A stretch of DNA of 64,000 bases, taken from assembly GCF_900199405.1 (NCBI RefSeq), contig NZ_LT963430.1:2325605-2389604 (forward strand). The letters run 5' to 3'. This stretch comes from Beduinella massiliensis (lineage in GTDB: Bacteria; Bacillota; Clostridia; Christensenellales; Aristaeellaceae). Below are positions 53,858 to 63,423 of the stretch, in pieces. Each line of letters opens with the position of its first letter. The first letter of the stretch is position 1. A program made the translations under genes and the position numbers. The notes under the pieces were generated by a model, which was given only the letters and a program-made list of their open reading frames with translations, was not told the DNA's origin and ran no database searches.

Positions 53858-54783
53858 GCCTGCACCTCTCTTCTCGTGAGCATGTAGAGCAGCGCCATGC
53901 GCACCGCCACACCGCTTTGCACCTGCTCGGCGATGACGCTCTGCCCGCCGTCGGCGACGGCGCTCGCGATCTCCACGCCGCGGTTCATGGGGCCGGGGTG
54001 CATCACGAGCGCCCCGGGCTTTGCGAGCGCCACGCGTCCAGGCGTGAGCTCCCAGTTATCGCAGTACTCCGCGACGGAGGGAAACAATCCCTTCTGCTGG
54101 CGCTCGCGCTGAATGCGCAGGCCCATCACCACGTCCGCGCCTTCCACGGCGTCCTCCACCGTCGGGGCGAGAATGGCGCCGGTCTTTTCAATTTCCACCG
54201 GAATCAGCGTCGGCGGCGCGGCGAGAAAGACCTTTGCGCCCATGGTCTGAAGTCCCCAGATGTTGGAGCGCGCGACGCGGCTGTGCATTACGTCGCCGAC
54301 GATCGCGACCTTGAGGCCCGACAGGCCGCCCAGGTGCGTCTTCATGGTCATCATATCCAGCAGCGCCTGCGTCGGGTGCTCGTTCATGCCGTCGCCCGCG
54401 TTGATGACCGATGCGCGCACGTGCTTGGCGAGCAGCGCCGGCGCGCCGGACATCGGATGGCGGATGATGATCACGTCCGTGCCCATCTGGTCGAGCGTAA
54501 CGCCCGTGTCGATGAGCGTCTCGCCCTTTTGCACGCTGGAGGCCGAGGCCGAGATATTGGCCGAGGCCGAGGACATGTACTTGCTCGCCAGTTCAAACGA
54601 CATGCGCGTACGCGTGCTGTTTTCGTAAAAGAGGGTCACGATCGACTTGCCCTGGAGGTGCGGCGTCTTCTTGTTGTTTGAGAGCAGCACCTGTTTCATG
54701 GCGTCGGCGGTCGTGAGGATGCTTTCGATCTCCCGCGCGCTCACGTCGCGCAGGCCCAGCAAATCCTTGCGTTTCAGGGTCAC
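53854..54783 (-). CDS. pyrB: Aspartate carbamoyltransferase catalytic chain PyrB
   Basis: This 309-residue enzyme makes carbamoyl aspartate. Carbamoyl-phosphate binding STRTRMSFE and the [11 protein letters not shown] motif are intact, with [11 protein letters not shown] near the C-terminus. No regulatory chain (PyrI) follows. The start is GTG 54783 after AAGGTGAG. A 128-base gap to the permease gene holds two GC-rich hairpins. Confidence 0.93.
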   Translation of the reverse strand: MTLKRKDLLGLRDVSAREIESILTTADAMKQVLLSNNKKTPHLQGKSIVTLFYENSTRTRMSFELASKYMSSASANISASASSVQKGETLIDTGVTLDQMGTDVIIIRHPMSGAPALLAKHVRASVINAGDGMNEHPTQALLDMMTMKTHLGGLSGLKVAIVGDVMHSRVARSNIWGLQTMGAKVFLAAPPTLIPVEIEKTGAILAPTVEDAVEGADVVMGLRIQRERQQKGLFPSVAEYCDNWELTPGRVALAKPGALVMHPGPMNRGVEIASAVADGGQSVIAEQVQSGVAVRMALLYMLTRREVQA

Positions 54784-54869
54784 GTTCTCACCTTCCCGTT
54801 ATCAGTCCGTAAAGGAAGTTTGCATTTACAATGAGGAGCGCGCCGCGGCAGGCACCGCGCCTCGCCCAT

Positions 54870-54905
54870 GTTCCAAAGCAGGCGGCGGATTGCTCCGCCG
54901 CCCAA
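54870..54905 (-). repeat. GC-rich hairpin between pyrP and pyrB genes
   Basis: On the minus strand GGCGGCGG and CCGCCGCC pair around AGCAAT right after the permease stop, followed by TGCTTT. It may be a weak terminator that lets part of the transcripts continue into pyrB. A second hairpin lies between it and the pyrB start. No PyrR-type loop was recognised. Confidence 0.45.
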
Positions 54906-54911
54906 GGGAGA

Positions 54912-56198
54912 TTACTTGTCGATGGGGTTGGGCAGCACCTTGTTGAGCACGATGCCCAGCACGGCCGCCAGCGCGGTGCCGCTGAACGTGACCGCGCCAA
55001 AGGTAACGCTCGCGCCGCCCAGCCCGAACACCAGCATCACCGCGACGATGAGCAGGTTGCGGGAGGCCTTGAAGTCCACCTGGTTTTCGACCAGCGTGCG
55101 CAGGCCGACCGCCGCGATCATGCCGAACAGCACGACCGACACCGCGCCCATGACCGGGCCCGGCAGCGTCTGCAGGATGGCGCCCAGCTTGCCCAGGAAG
55201 GCCAGAACGATGGCGAAGCAGGCTGCGATTTCAAGCGTCACGGGGTTGTAGTTCTTGGTCGCCGCCAGCACGCCCGTGTTTTCGCCGTAGGTGGTATTGG
55301 TCGGGCCGCCGAGCAGGCCGGCCAGCATGGTCGCCAGGCCGTCGCCCAGCAGCGTGCGATCCAGGCCCGGATCCTTCATAAAGTCCTTGCCGACGACCGC
55401 GCCGTTAGCGGTGATGTCGCCGATGTGCTCCACGAAGGTGACGATAGCGATGGGCGCGATCATCACGATCGCCTCCCAGCCGAACTTGGGCAGGAAGAGC
55501 AGCGGCATCTGGATGAAGGAAGCCTGGCTCACGGGCTCGAAGTTCACGACCGGGATGCCGAAGGCCGTCAGGATGGAGGAGAAGGCGTAGCCTACGATGA
55601 TGCCGAAGAGGATCGGCACCAGCTTGAAGAAGCCCTTGGCCCACAGCGTCACGCCGATGATTGTGGCGATGGTGACGATGGCGATCAGCCAGTTCCAGCC
55701 GGTAGAGACGCTGCCGATCTGGGTGGTGATGTTGGTGACCGCGGTGGGCGCGAGCATCATGCCAATGATGATGACCATCGGGCCCGTAACGACCGGCGGG
55801 AAGAACGAACGGATCTTCTCCGCGCCGAAGATGCGCACCAGAAGCGCCAGCACGACGTAGAGAAGGCCCGCGACCATCACGCCGCCCGTCGCATAGGGCA
55901 GGCCGTTTGCCACGTACTCCGCGCTGCCGACGGCCGCGCCCCCGGAATACTTGGTGGCGACCGCCGTAATCGCGGCGATGAATGCGAAGCTGGAGCCGAG
56001 GTAGACCGGCACCTTGCGCCCGGTGATGAAGTGGAACAGCAGCGTGCCCAGGCCCGCGCAAAGCAGCGCGGTGGAGGGGCTGAGGCCCGTCAGCGCGGGC
56101 ACGAGCACCGTCGCGCCGAACATCGCGAACACATGCTGAATGCCCAGGATGAGCAGCTTTCCGGTCGAATCCTTTTTGACCGCCGTCGTTTTAACCAT
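54912..56198 (-). CDS. Uracil permease (UraA/PyrP, NCS2 family)
   Basis: This 428-residue transporter has about 14 membrane segments and belongs to the NCS2 uracil:proton symporters. Characteristic parts are GLGTLLFHFITGRKVPVYLGSSFAF and the substrate helix FVEHIGDITANGAVVGKDF. The start is 56198 behind AGGGGGAG. It follows pyrR by 70 bases and shares the PyrR-controlled transcript. Confidence 0.9.
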   Translation of the reverse strand: MVKTTAVKKDSTGKLLILGIQHVFAMFGATVLVPALTGLSPSTALLCAGLGTLLFHFITGRKVPVYLGSSFAFIAAITAVATKYSGGAAVGSAEYVANGLPYATGGVMVAGLLYVVLALLVRIFGAEKIRSFFPPVVTGPMVIIIGMMLAPTAVTNITTQIGSVSTGWNWLIAIVTIATIIGVTLWAKGFFKLVPILFGIIVGYAFSSILTAFGIPVVNFEPVSQASFIQMPLLFLPKFGWEAIVMIAPIAIVTFVEHIGDITANGAVVGKDFMKDPGLDRTLLGDGLATMLAGLLGGPTNTTYGENTGVLAATKNYNPVTLEIAACFAIVLAFLGKLGAILQTLPGPVMGAVSVVLFGMIAAVGLRTLVENQVDFKASRNLLIVAVMLVFGLGGASVTFGAVTFSGTALAAVLGIVLNKVLPNPIDK

Positions 56199-56268
56199 GG
56201 TAGAAACTCCCCCTATTCCCTCTGTTGTATGACACCGGCCGAAGCCGGGAATCAACGAATCGCCTTCC

Positions 56269-56961
<693 letters not shown>

Positions 56962-57124
56962 GCACAACCCATTCGGGAAAGCTATATCCTTTTGAGGGCG
57001 TTTATAAATTTTTTGTCGAATTGCGCCGGCCGGCGCATTCAAAGTGCAGGATGGCCTATGCGTTTCCTTTCCGTTTTTCCCGAATGTCTCGCTTTGCACG
57101 AGAAAATCCGAGCGCGCTGATTGG

Positions 57125-57162
57125 AACGGCTCTGAGGAGGCCGCGCCGTCTCCTCAGAGCCG
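57125..57162. repeat. Strong 14-bp hairpin without T-tract after small gene
   Basis: ACGGCTCTGAGGAG and its exact complement frame a 10-base loop. It lies 25 bases after the stop of the small gene on the minus strand. No T-run follows on either strand, so it is a terminator-like or mRNA-protecting structure of uncertain role. The remaining 56985-57124 stretch shows no gene. Confidence 0.5.
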
Positions 57163-57186
57163 TCAAAAGGTTCCGCCCGCGTGCGC

Positions 57187-57357
57187 CTACAGGTCGTCCG
57201 CGTCCTGAACAGGGCGGTCGTCGCCCTCCTCCAGCGGCGTCCCGGTGTAGCTTCCCTGCACGTCCGAAGGGATCGGGGCTTCCTCGCTTTCCTCCCGCTC
57301 CTCACGGCCCTTGCGCTGCCACGTGCGAATGACGCGGGGCAATCTGCGTTTCATCAT
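57187..57357 (-). CDS. Small conserved-type protein with PVQDADDL C-terminus
   Basis: This 56-residue protein has a very basic N-terminus (MKRRLPRVIRTWQRKGRE) and an acidic C-terminus with the pattern DVQGSYTGTP and PVQDADDL. The ending resembles a small conserved Firmicutes protein of unknown function. The start is chosen at 57357, six bases after AAGGAG; another ATG follows directly. No membrane segment or Cys is present. It stands alone between hairpins. Confidence 0.6.
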   Translation of the reverse strand: MMKRRLPRVIRTWQRKGREEREESEEAPIPSDVQGSYTGTPLEEGDDRPVQDADDL

Positions 57358-57467
57358 GCATCGCTCCTTCATTGATGGTCGTTTGGCCTTGGCCTAGTAT
57401 GCGCAAAACGCCACAATTTACCCGGATTAAAGCGCCTGCGCGCCGCAATGACTCTTAAAACGCATGA

Positions 57468-57497
57468 GGCGCGAGGCCGTTTTTCCGGCCTCGCGCC
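57468..57497 (-). terminator. Terminator of the C39-like/sugar transferase unit
   Basis: GGCGCGAGGCCG and CGGCCTCGCGCC make a 12-base stem with a six-base loop, about 30 bases after the transferase stop; TCATGCGTTTT follows, so the T-tract is loose. Confidence 0.6.
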
Positions 57498-57526
57498 CGC
57501 CATCTCTCTATGAGCCGCCATTTTGT

Positions 57527-58936
57527 TCACCCTTCATGCCTGCGCTTTTCAGGCTCGGAAATTTCTTTAGTTTCCTCCCGCCGCGCCTCATCAAACGCCT
57601 CGGTGCTGTCCGCCTTGAAAAAGACGGTCAACGTGCGCAGCATCAGCTTGACGTCCAGCCAGATGCTGTAGCGCTCGATATATAGCAGATCCATGATCAT
57701 CTTGTCCTTGGGCGACGTGTTGTACTTGCCTTCGATCTGCGCAAAACCGGTCAGGCCCGCCTTGACCTTCAGGCGATAGGAAAACTCCGGCACGTCCCGG
57801 GTGTACTGCGTCACGTTTTCCAGCATTTCCGGGCGCGGCCCCACGAGGCTCATGTCGCCCTTCAGGATGTTGATAAGCTGCGGCAGCTCGTCCACACGGC
57901 ATTTTCGCAATACGCGCCCGACGGGCGTAATGCGTTCGTCATCCCGCGTTGCGGAATGCTGCTTTTCCGTGCCCGCGCAGACCCGCATCGTGCGAAATTT
58001 GTAGATCTCAAATATGCGCCCGCCCCGCGTCGCGCGCCGCTGACGGTAAATGACGGGCCCCCGGTCGCAGCACTTGATCGCGATCGCGCAGACGAGCAGC
58101 AGGGGGCTGAGCACGACGAGCGCAACCAGCGACACGGCGATGTCCATGGCCCGCTTGATAAAGCGCTGTTCGATGGAAAGCGCGCCGTTTTCCATCTCCA
58201 GAAAGGGCAGGTCGTCCAGCACGATATGCTCCGCGCTGTGCGTGATGACGTCCGCCACGCCCATGTGGATGTAGATATTTTTGCCCAGCGCATAGCAGCG
58301 TTCCATCAGATGCACGCGCTCGCCCGCCGGCACGCCGCAGAAGAACACCGTGTCGCACGCGTCCAACGCGCGAAAAAGCGCGTCGTCGCGGTAATCCAAG
58401 ACCTGCCGCACCGAATATTGCAGCGGCAGCCGCTCGATCTTGCGCACGATGACGCTCGCGTCGCCCTCGCCCGCGGTGATAAGCAGGCAGCGCTGCGGCG
58501 CGTGGAAGCGGAAAAAGAGCCGATTCGCCGCGCGAACAAACAGGGTTATCAGAACGACCTGCAACGCCGCCGCGATCAGCAGCAGCCAGATGTCCGGCCC
58601 AAAGAGGATCAAGTGGTCGTTATTGGCTTCATTGACGTTCATGATCTGAAGCTGCAGGTATGTCACCACGTCCGTCAGCATAACCGCCAAAGACAGAGAA
58701 ATGGCGATCGGCCGGCTCTTTTGCCTGCCGACCGCAAACCCGCCGTAGACCGACACCATCACCACGCCGAACATGAAGAACGTCAGCAGCGACACGGCCG
58801 CCGTACGGGATATGCACAGAATCTGCGGGTTGTTGATCGACATCAGCACGAAAAACACGGCGCACAGCAGCACGTAGAGCGCCGCCTTGATGCCCAGCAC
58901 CGCGATCTCCGAAAGCAGCCGCTTGTCCTTCTTCAT
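57527..58936 (-). CDS. Polyprenyl-phosphate sugar-phosphate transferase (EPS initiation)
   Basis: This 469-residue protein has four N-terminal membrane segments (about 12-110), a CoA-binding-like cytoplasmic domain (about 130-240) and a C-terminal sugar transferase domain (about 265-440) with KRAMDIAVSLVALVVLSPLL, YRQRRATRGGRIFEIYKFRTM and DELPQLINILKGDMSLVGPRPE. It starts exopolysaccharide or capsule repeat units by placing a sugar phosphate on undecaprenyl phosphate. No other EPS gene lies nearby, so it is an orphan initiator. Its ATG overlaps the stop of the C39-like gene (ATGA), coupling the two. Confidence 0.88.
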   Translation of the reverse strand: MKKDKRLLSEIAVLGIKAALYVLLCAVFFVLMSINNPQILCISRTAAVSLLTFFMFGVVMVSVYGGFAVGRQKSRPIAISLSLAVMLTDVVTYLQLQIMNVNEANNDHLILFGPDIWLLLIAAALQVVLITLFVRAANRLFFRFHAPQRCLLITAGEGDASVIVRKIERLPLQYSVRQVLDYRDDALFRALDACDTVFFCGVPAGERVHLMERCYALGKNIYIHMGVADVITHSAEHIVLDDLPFLEMENGALSIEQRFIKRAMDIAVSLVALVVLSPLLLVCAIAIKCCDRGPVIYRQRRATRGGRIFEIYKFRTMRVCAGTEKQHSATRDDERITPVGRVLRKCRVDELPQLINILKGDMSLVGPRPEMLENVTQYTRDVPEFSYRLKVKAGLTGFAQIEGKYNTSPKDKMIMDLLYIERYSIWLDVKLMLRTLTVFFKADSTEAFDEARREETKEISEPEKRRHEG

Positions 58937-59592
58937 CGTCCGTCCTCGTCCTTCACGTAGTGCAGCAGGTTAAAGTCCACCGCCATCGCAAGCGGCACCC
59001 AGTACATCGCGTACTGCGTCGCCGTGCCGACGGAAAGGCCCGCCCTGTTCTGGACCTCAAACGTGATCTCGCTGCCCCGAATCGTCCCGCGCACCTGCTC
59101 CCTCACGCGCGCATCCGCGCTCTCGCAGAAGGAATCCACCACCAGCAGCTGTCGTTCCCCTTCCTGCACGCGCGCAGCGCAGAGCAGCACGATGTGCCCC
59201 GCCCGGATGTTGGAAAGGGCGACGCCCCGCCCGCCGCTTACATGCGCCCAGAGCGCCTCGCGGTCGTTCAGGTGCCCGTCCATGTGATAATCAAATCCAA
59301 GCCGCGCCGCAAGGCCCCGCTCCTTGACCGCCGCCAGCAGCGCTGGGCGATCGGTGCCGTCGTCGCCCCGGCCTCCGTTCTGAACCGAGAAGTCCGCCAG
59401 CGACTCGATTGAAACGCGCCTGCCTGTCATCCATTCCACCGCATGCGAAAGCGAAAAAATGCCGCAGCCCGCCGCGTGCAGATCCTCGCCGTCCCCCTCG
59501 TACGCGTAGGGATGCGTCCACTCCCGGCAGCGCTGGTTGCAGATCAAAAGGGTTTTATCGTCATAAGAGACCTCAATCGTCTTTCCTGTCAT
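58933..59592 (-). CDS. C39-like / papain-fold cysteine peptidase-like protein
   Basis: This 219-residue protein resembles peptidase C39-like family proteins: NQRCREWTHPYAY near the start, a catalytic-type Cys in AAGCGIFSLSHAVEWM, and a His in RAGHIVLLC followed by an acidic VDSF. No signal peptide or membrane segment is visible. The activity is untested; many such proteins cleave leader peptides or act on peptide bonds in wall precursors. The start at 59592 follows AAAGGAAC. Its coupling with a sugar transferase suggests a shared envelope task (inference). Confidence 0.65.
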   Translation of the reverse strand: MTGKTIEVSYDDKTLLICNQRCREWTHPYAYEGDGEDLHAAGCGIFSLSHAVEWMTGRRVSIESLADFSVQNGGRGDDGTDRPALLAAVKERGLAARLGFDYHMDGHLNDREALWAHVSGGRGVALSNIRAGHIVLLCAARVQEGERQLLVVDSFCESADARVREQVRGTIRGSEITFEVQNRAGLSVGTATQYAMYWVPLAMAVDFNLLHYVKDEDGR

Positions 59593-59667
59593 ACGTCCGT
59601 TCCTTTCGGGTAGCGCCCGTCTGCGCGTGCGCCTTTTTCTCCATGGTAAAACGAAGCGCTCACCTTG

Positions 59668-60555
59668 TCAACGCTCTTTTTCGCCCCATTCTGCGCAAAG
59701 ACGCGAAAATTCGCGCAGCGGCGGCGACAAAAATTTATCCTTGTGGTAGCACAGGCTGAAATTGCGTTCAAAAGCCGCGTCCTTTACAGCGATCTCTCGC
59801 AGCGTGCCTCTTCGCAGCGCTTCCTCCACGAGGCGGCGCGAGATGACCGTCAGGCCGAGTCCCGCACTCACAGCCGACACGATGGACTGCGCGCTCACGC
59901 ACGTCCAGCACTCTGAAATAGAGACCCCCTTGGCGAGGAGCGCCTGCTCGAACAGCTCGCGCGTGCCGCTGCCCCGCTCGCGAAGCACAAACGGCAGCCC
60001 TTCCAGCTCGCGAAGTCCGACGCTCTCGCAATCTTGCAGCACGCCGCCTGCCGAGTCTACCAGAACAAGCCGGTCGCGGATCACCGGACGCGACACGATC
60101 TCGGCATGCTTGATGGTCCCTTCCACCAGCGCCATGTCCAGCTCGCTCTGCAGCATCCGCTCTTCGATCACGGATGAGTTTTCCACTCGAACCTGACACT
60201 TGACCGCCGGGCACTGCGCCTGAAGCTGACGCACCAGCCCGCTCATCACACACGCACCTACGGTCATGGTCGCGCCCAGCGACACACGCAGGCTGTTTAC
60301 GCCGTTGCGCATCGTGGTCTCCATGTCGTCCGAAAGCGCGAGCAGACTGCGCGCGTATCCCGCGAGACGTTCTCCCATCGGGGTAATGACCAGCCGCCTG
60401 CCGATGCGGTCGAATAAAAGGGCGTCGTAGTGCGCCTCCAGCTCCGCTATCGCGCCGCTGACGGAAGGCTGCGCGATGTAAAGGGCCCTCGCCGCCGCGC
60501 TCATGCTGCCGCTGTCCACGACCGCAAGGAAGACCCGTAAATGTCGAAGCGTCAT
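59668..60555 (-). CDS. LysR family transcriptional regulator (divergent from FecBCD importer)
   Basis: This 295-residue LysR regulator has an N-terminal HTH (about 1-62; SMSAAARALYIAQPSVSGAIAELE) and a CysL/YeiE-like effector domain with RERGSGTRELFEQAL, a pattern often seen in regulators sensing small anions. The start at 60555 follows AGAGGG. It faces the importer operon across 131 bases and may control it. Confidence 0.88.
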   Translation of the reverse strand: MTLRHLRVFLAVVDSGSMSAAARALYIAQPSVSGAIAELEAHYDALLFDRIGRRLVITPMGERLAGYARSLLALSDDMETTMRNGVNSLRVSLGATMTVGACVMSGLVRQLQAQCPAVKCQVRVENSSVIEERMLQSELDMALVEGTIKHAEIVSRPVIRDRLVLVDSAGGVLQDCESVGLRELEGLPFVLRERGSGTRELFEQALLAKGVSISECWTCVSAQSIVSAVSAGLGLTVISRRLVEEALRRGTLREIAVKDAAFERNFSLCYHKDKFLSPPLREFSRLCAEWGEKER

Positions 60556-60609
60556 GCCAAGCCCTCTTTCCATAGGCTTTACCCTATTTATCGTACTCTA
60601 TTTTATTAT

Positions 60610-60638
60610 TTTACACCCAGTACGTCAAGCTGTATAAT
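60610..60638 (+). promoter_or_regulatory. Promoter for the FecBCD-type importer
   Basis: TTTACA (60610-60615), a 17-base spacer and a perfect TATAAT (60633-60638), about 50 bases before the ATG. No cobalamin riboswitch fits in the region. Confidence 0.75.
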
Positions 60639-60686
60639 GAAGAACATTGGCGTCCCACGACGCAGACCTGTAAAAGGAGATTCTAC

Positions 60687-61595
60687 ATGCGCAAATGTTT
60701 TTACGCCCTGTTGGTCATGCTCGCGCTCTTCCCCGCAGTTTCCCTCGCCGGTTCCTCCTTTGAGGATGCGCAGGGGCGCACCCTTTCCTTTGCCGAGACG
60801 CCGCAGCGCGTCGTCTCTCTCTACGGTTCGTTTGCCGAAACGTGGCTGCTCGCGGGCGGGGAGCTCGTCGGCACCACGCAGGACGCCGTTTCCGAACGCG
60901 GCCTGCCGCTCAGTGCGGACGTTCAGATCGTCGGTACGGTAAAGGAGCCCAATCTGGAGGCCGTTCTCGCCCTTGACCCGGACTTCGTCCTTCTTTCCGC
61001 CGACATTGCCTCGCACGCGCCGGCCGCCGAGCTGTTCACGCAGATGGGCATTCCCTGCGCCACGTTTCGGGTTGACGCCTTTGCGGATTATTTGTCGATG
61101 CTGCGCGCGTTCTGCGACCTGACGGGACGGGACGATCTCTACCAGCAAAACGGCGAGGCCGTCGCCGAGAAAATCCGCGCGGTGCGGGAGGAAACGACAG
61201 GGCAGCCCGCTCCCCGTGTGCTGCTCCTTCGCGCCTATTCCAGCGGCGTCAAGGCCAAAGGCTCCGACAACCTCGCCGGTGTGATCCTGGAAGATCTGGG
61301 CTGTGACAATATCGTCAGCAGGCACGATTCCCTGCTCGAGGATCTAAGTCTGGAAGCCATCGTCAGTGAGGATCCGGATTTTATCTTCATCACCGTCATG
61401 GGCGCCGATCAGGAGGCCGCCCTCGCCTTTGTGGACGAGCGCTTCGGCGGCGATCCCGCCTGGCAGGGGCTCACCGCCGTGAAACAGGATCGTCTCATCC
61501 TCTTGCCCAAGGAACTGTTCCATTACAAGCCGAACGCGCGTTGGGGGGAAAGCTATGCGTACCTCGCAAAAATCCTCTACCCGCAGTGCTTCTAA
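60687..61595 (+). CDS. ABC substrate-binding protein (siderophore/cobalamin/heme class)
   Basis: This 302-residue protein has a signal peptide (about 1-22, SLAGS cleavage region) with no lipobox and a TroA/BtuF-type helical-backbone fold (PQRVVSLYGSFAETWLLAGG; NLEAVLALDPDFVLL; DPDFIFITVMG). Ligand may be a siderophore, heme, cobalamin or molybdate-like anion; the sequence does not decide. It overlaps the permease gene by 41 bases and begins the operon. Confidence 0.85.
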   Translation: MRKCFYALLVMLALFPAVSLAGSSFEDAQGRTLSFAETPQRVVSLYGSFAETWLLAGGELVGTTQDAVSERGLPLSADVQIVGTVKEPNLEAVLALDPDFVLLSADIASHAPAAELFTQMGIPCATFRVDAFADYLSMLRAFCDLTGRDDLYQQNGEAVAEKIRAVREETTGQPAPRVLLLRAYSSGVKAKGSDNLAGVILEDLGCDNIVSRHDSLLEDLSLEAIVSEDPDFIFITVMGADQEAALAFVDERFGGDPAWQGLTAVKQDRLILLPKELFHYKPNARWGESYAYLAKILYPQCF

Positions 61596-62571
61596 AGCGC
61601 TTCTGTTTCTCCTGCCGCTGCTCGCGCTGCTTTCCGTCGTAAGCCTCAGCTTGGGCGCGAGCGGCACGAGCCTGACGGTTTCGCTCACGGACGTGCTGCA
61701 CGGTAACCTCGCCACCTCCGCGGCGCGCATCCTCCTGTACGTTCGTCTGCCGAGGACGCTTTGCGCGCTTCTCTCCGGGGCGGCGCTCTCCGCCAGCGGC
61801 GTACTGATTCAGGCCGTGCTGGGCAACCCGCTTGCCGGTCCGAACGTCATCGGCGTGAACGCAGGGGCCGGCTTCGCGACGCTGATCCTCTCCTGCCTGT
61901 TTCCCACAGCGCTGCGCTTGCTGCCCGCCGCCGCGTTTCTTGGCGCACTCTTCGCTTCGCTGTTCATCTTCGTGCTTGCGGATCGCACGGGCGCTTCGCG
62001 CATGACCATCGTCCTCTCAGGTGTGGCGCTTTCCAGCATTCTGTCCGCTGGCATCGACCTCATGACCACGCTCTTTCCCGAATCGACGCTGGGGATGAGC
62101 GGCTTCATGATCGGCGGCTTTTCCGGCGTCACCCCCGCGCGCCTCGGCGGCGCGGCGCTGTATCTGCTGCCTGCGCTGCTGCTGGCGTTCCTCGCAAGCG
62201 GCGAGCTGGACGTGCTGCAGCTCGGGGACGAGGTCGCCGCAAGCCTCGGCATGCGCGTGCGGCGCACCCGCTTCTCCCTGCTCGCGCTCTCTTCCGTGCT
62301 CGCCGGAGCCGCCGTCAGTTTTTCCGGGCTGCTCGGCTTCGTGGGGCTGATCGTACCGCACGCCGTTCGCCGCTTCACCGGCGGAGAGCACCGCGCGCTT
62401 ATGCCTCTTTCCATCGTCTGCGGGGCGCTGTTCGTGCTCGTGTGCGACACGCTGGGGCGCACGCTCTTTCAGCCTTTCGAGCTGCCGGTAGGCATTCTCA
62501 TGTCCTTCATCGGCGGACCTTTTTTCCTGCTTTTGCTGCTTCGCCAGAAAAGGGGGCGTACCCATGATTGA
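61555..62571 (+). CDS. FecCD/BtuC-type ABC permease
   Basis: This 338-residue permease has about nine to ten membrane segments and family patterns LYVRLPRTLCALLSGAALSASG, GNPLAGPNVIGVNAGA and GLIVPHAVRRFTGGEHR. It forms the importer channel. Start ATG follows GGGGGGAAAG. The overlap with the upstream gene by 41 bases is long but the site is strong, and the ATPase gene overlaps its end by eight bases. Confidence 0.9.
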   Translation: MRTSQKSSTRSASKALLFLLPLLALLSVVSLSLGASGTSLTVSLTDVLHGNLATSAARILLYVRLPRTLCALLSGAALSASGVLIQAVLGNPLAGPNVIGVNAGAGFATLILSCLFPTALRLLPAAAFLGALFASLFIFVLADRTGASRMTIVLSGVALSSILSAGIDLMTTLFPESTLGMSGFMIGGFSGVTPARLGGAALYLLPALLLAFLASGELDVLQLGDEVAASLGMRVRRTRFSLLALSSVLAGAAVSFSGLLGFVGLIVPHAVRRFTGGEHRALMPLSIVCGALFVLVCDTLGRTLFQPFELPVGILMSFIGGPFFLLLLLRQKRGRTHD

Positions 62572-63307
62572 CCTTCGGGGCGTCTCCTTTGCCTACGGCA
62601 GCGCGCCCGTGCTGCGGGACATCTCGCTCCTCGCGCCCGACGGCGCGGTCACGGTGCTCCTGGGCCCCAACGGCAGCGGAAAATCCACGCTACTGCGCCT
62701 GATGGCCCGCCTGCTGAGCGCGCAGGGCGAGGTTTTAATCGACCGACGCCCCGCCTCCGCCTATGCGCCGAAGGAGTTGGCGCGCACGCTCGCGTTTTTG
62801 CCGCAAACCCGTGCGGTGCCCGCCATCAGCGTCGCCTCGCTCGTCGCACACGGGCGCTTTCCGTATCTTGGCTTCTCTCGTGTGCACACAAAGGCGGACG
62901 ATGCCGCAGTCGAGCGCGCCCTTCAGCTCACCAGCCTTGAAGGCTGCGCGCAGCGTGACCTGCGCACGCTCTCCGGTGGCGAACGTCAAAAGGCTTACCT
63001 CGCCATGCTCATCGCGCAGGATGCCCAAAACTTGCTGCTCGACGAACCCACGACCTTTCTGGACATCGCCTATCAACTGGAGCTCATGCGGATCCTGCGC
63101 GCGCTGCGGGACGAGGGCCGATGTGTCGTCGTCGTGCTGCACGACATCGATCAGGCGCTCGCCCTTTGTGACCGGGCGGCGTTGCTGCACGGCGGGCGGC
63201 TGCTCTTCACCGGCGGCCCCGAGGAGGCTGCACTGCTGCCCGCCGTGGAAAGCGCCTTTGGCGTCCGTGTCCTGCGCCGCGAGGGCATCGCGTTTGAACG
63301 TGCGTAA
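62564..63307 (+). CDS. FecE/BtuD-type ABC ATPase
   Basis: This 247-residue ATPase has Walker A GPNGSGKST, signature LSGGERQKAYLAMLI, Walker B LLLDEPTTFLDI and a His in VLHDIDQAL. It powers the adjacent permease. It overlaps the permease gene by eight bases and ends before a terminator shared with the phosphoesterase. Confidence 0.9.
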   Translation: MIDLRGVSFAYGSAPVLRDISLLAPDGAVTVLLGPNGSGKSTLLRLMARLLSAQGEVLIDRRPASAYAPKELARTLAFLPQTRAVPAISVASLVAHGRFPYLGFSRVHTKADDAAVERALQLTSLEGCAQRDLRTLSGGERQKAYLAMLIAQDAQNLLLDEPTTFLDIAYQLELMRILRALRDEGRCVVVVLHDIDQALALCDRAALLHGGRLLFTGGPEEAALLPAVESAFGVRVLRREGIAFERA

Positions 63308-63365
63308 AATTCAGAGCGGGGAGCATCCGCGCGGCCATACGCAATTTCTTGATTGAATCAAAAAA

Positions 63366-63405
63366 GACGGTCCGTCGGCTCGCTTTGAGCCGCTGACCGC
63401 CTTTT
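63366..63405. terminator. Bidirectional terminator
   Basis: GGTCCGTCGGCTC pairs imperfectly with GAGCCGCTGACC over a short loop, with A-run and T-run outside, between convergent genes. Confidence 0.7.
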
Positions 63406-63423
63406 ATCTATAAACCTTTCCCT

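Noticed and set aside
54784-54911. Second PyrR attenuator between pyrP and pyrB
   Set aside because: Hairpins exist but no PyrR-type binding loop like the one before pyrR was found.
60556-60686. Possible cobalamin riboswitch before the FecBCD importer
   Set aside because: Only about 50 bases lie between the promoter and the start codon, too few for the riboswitch.
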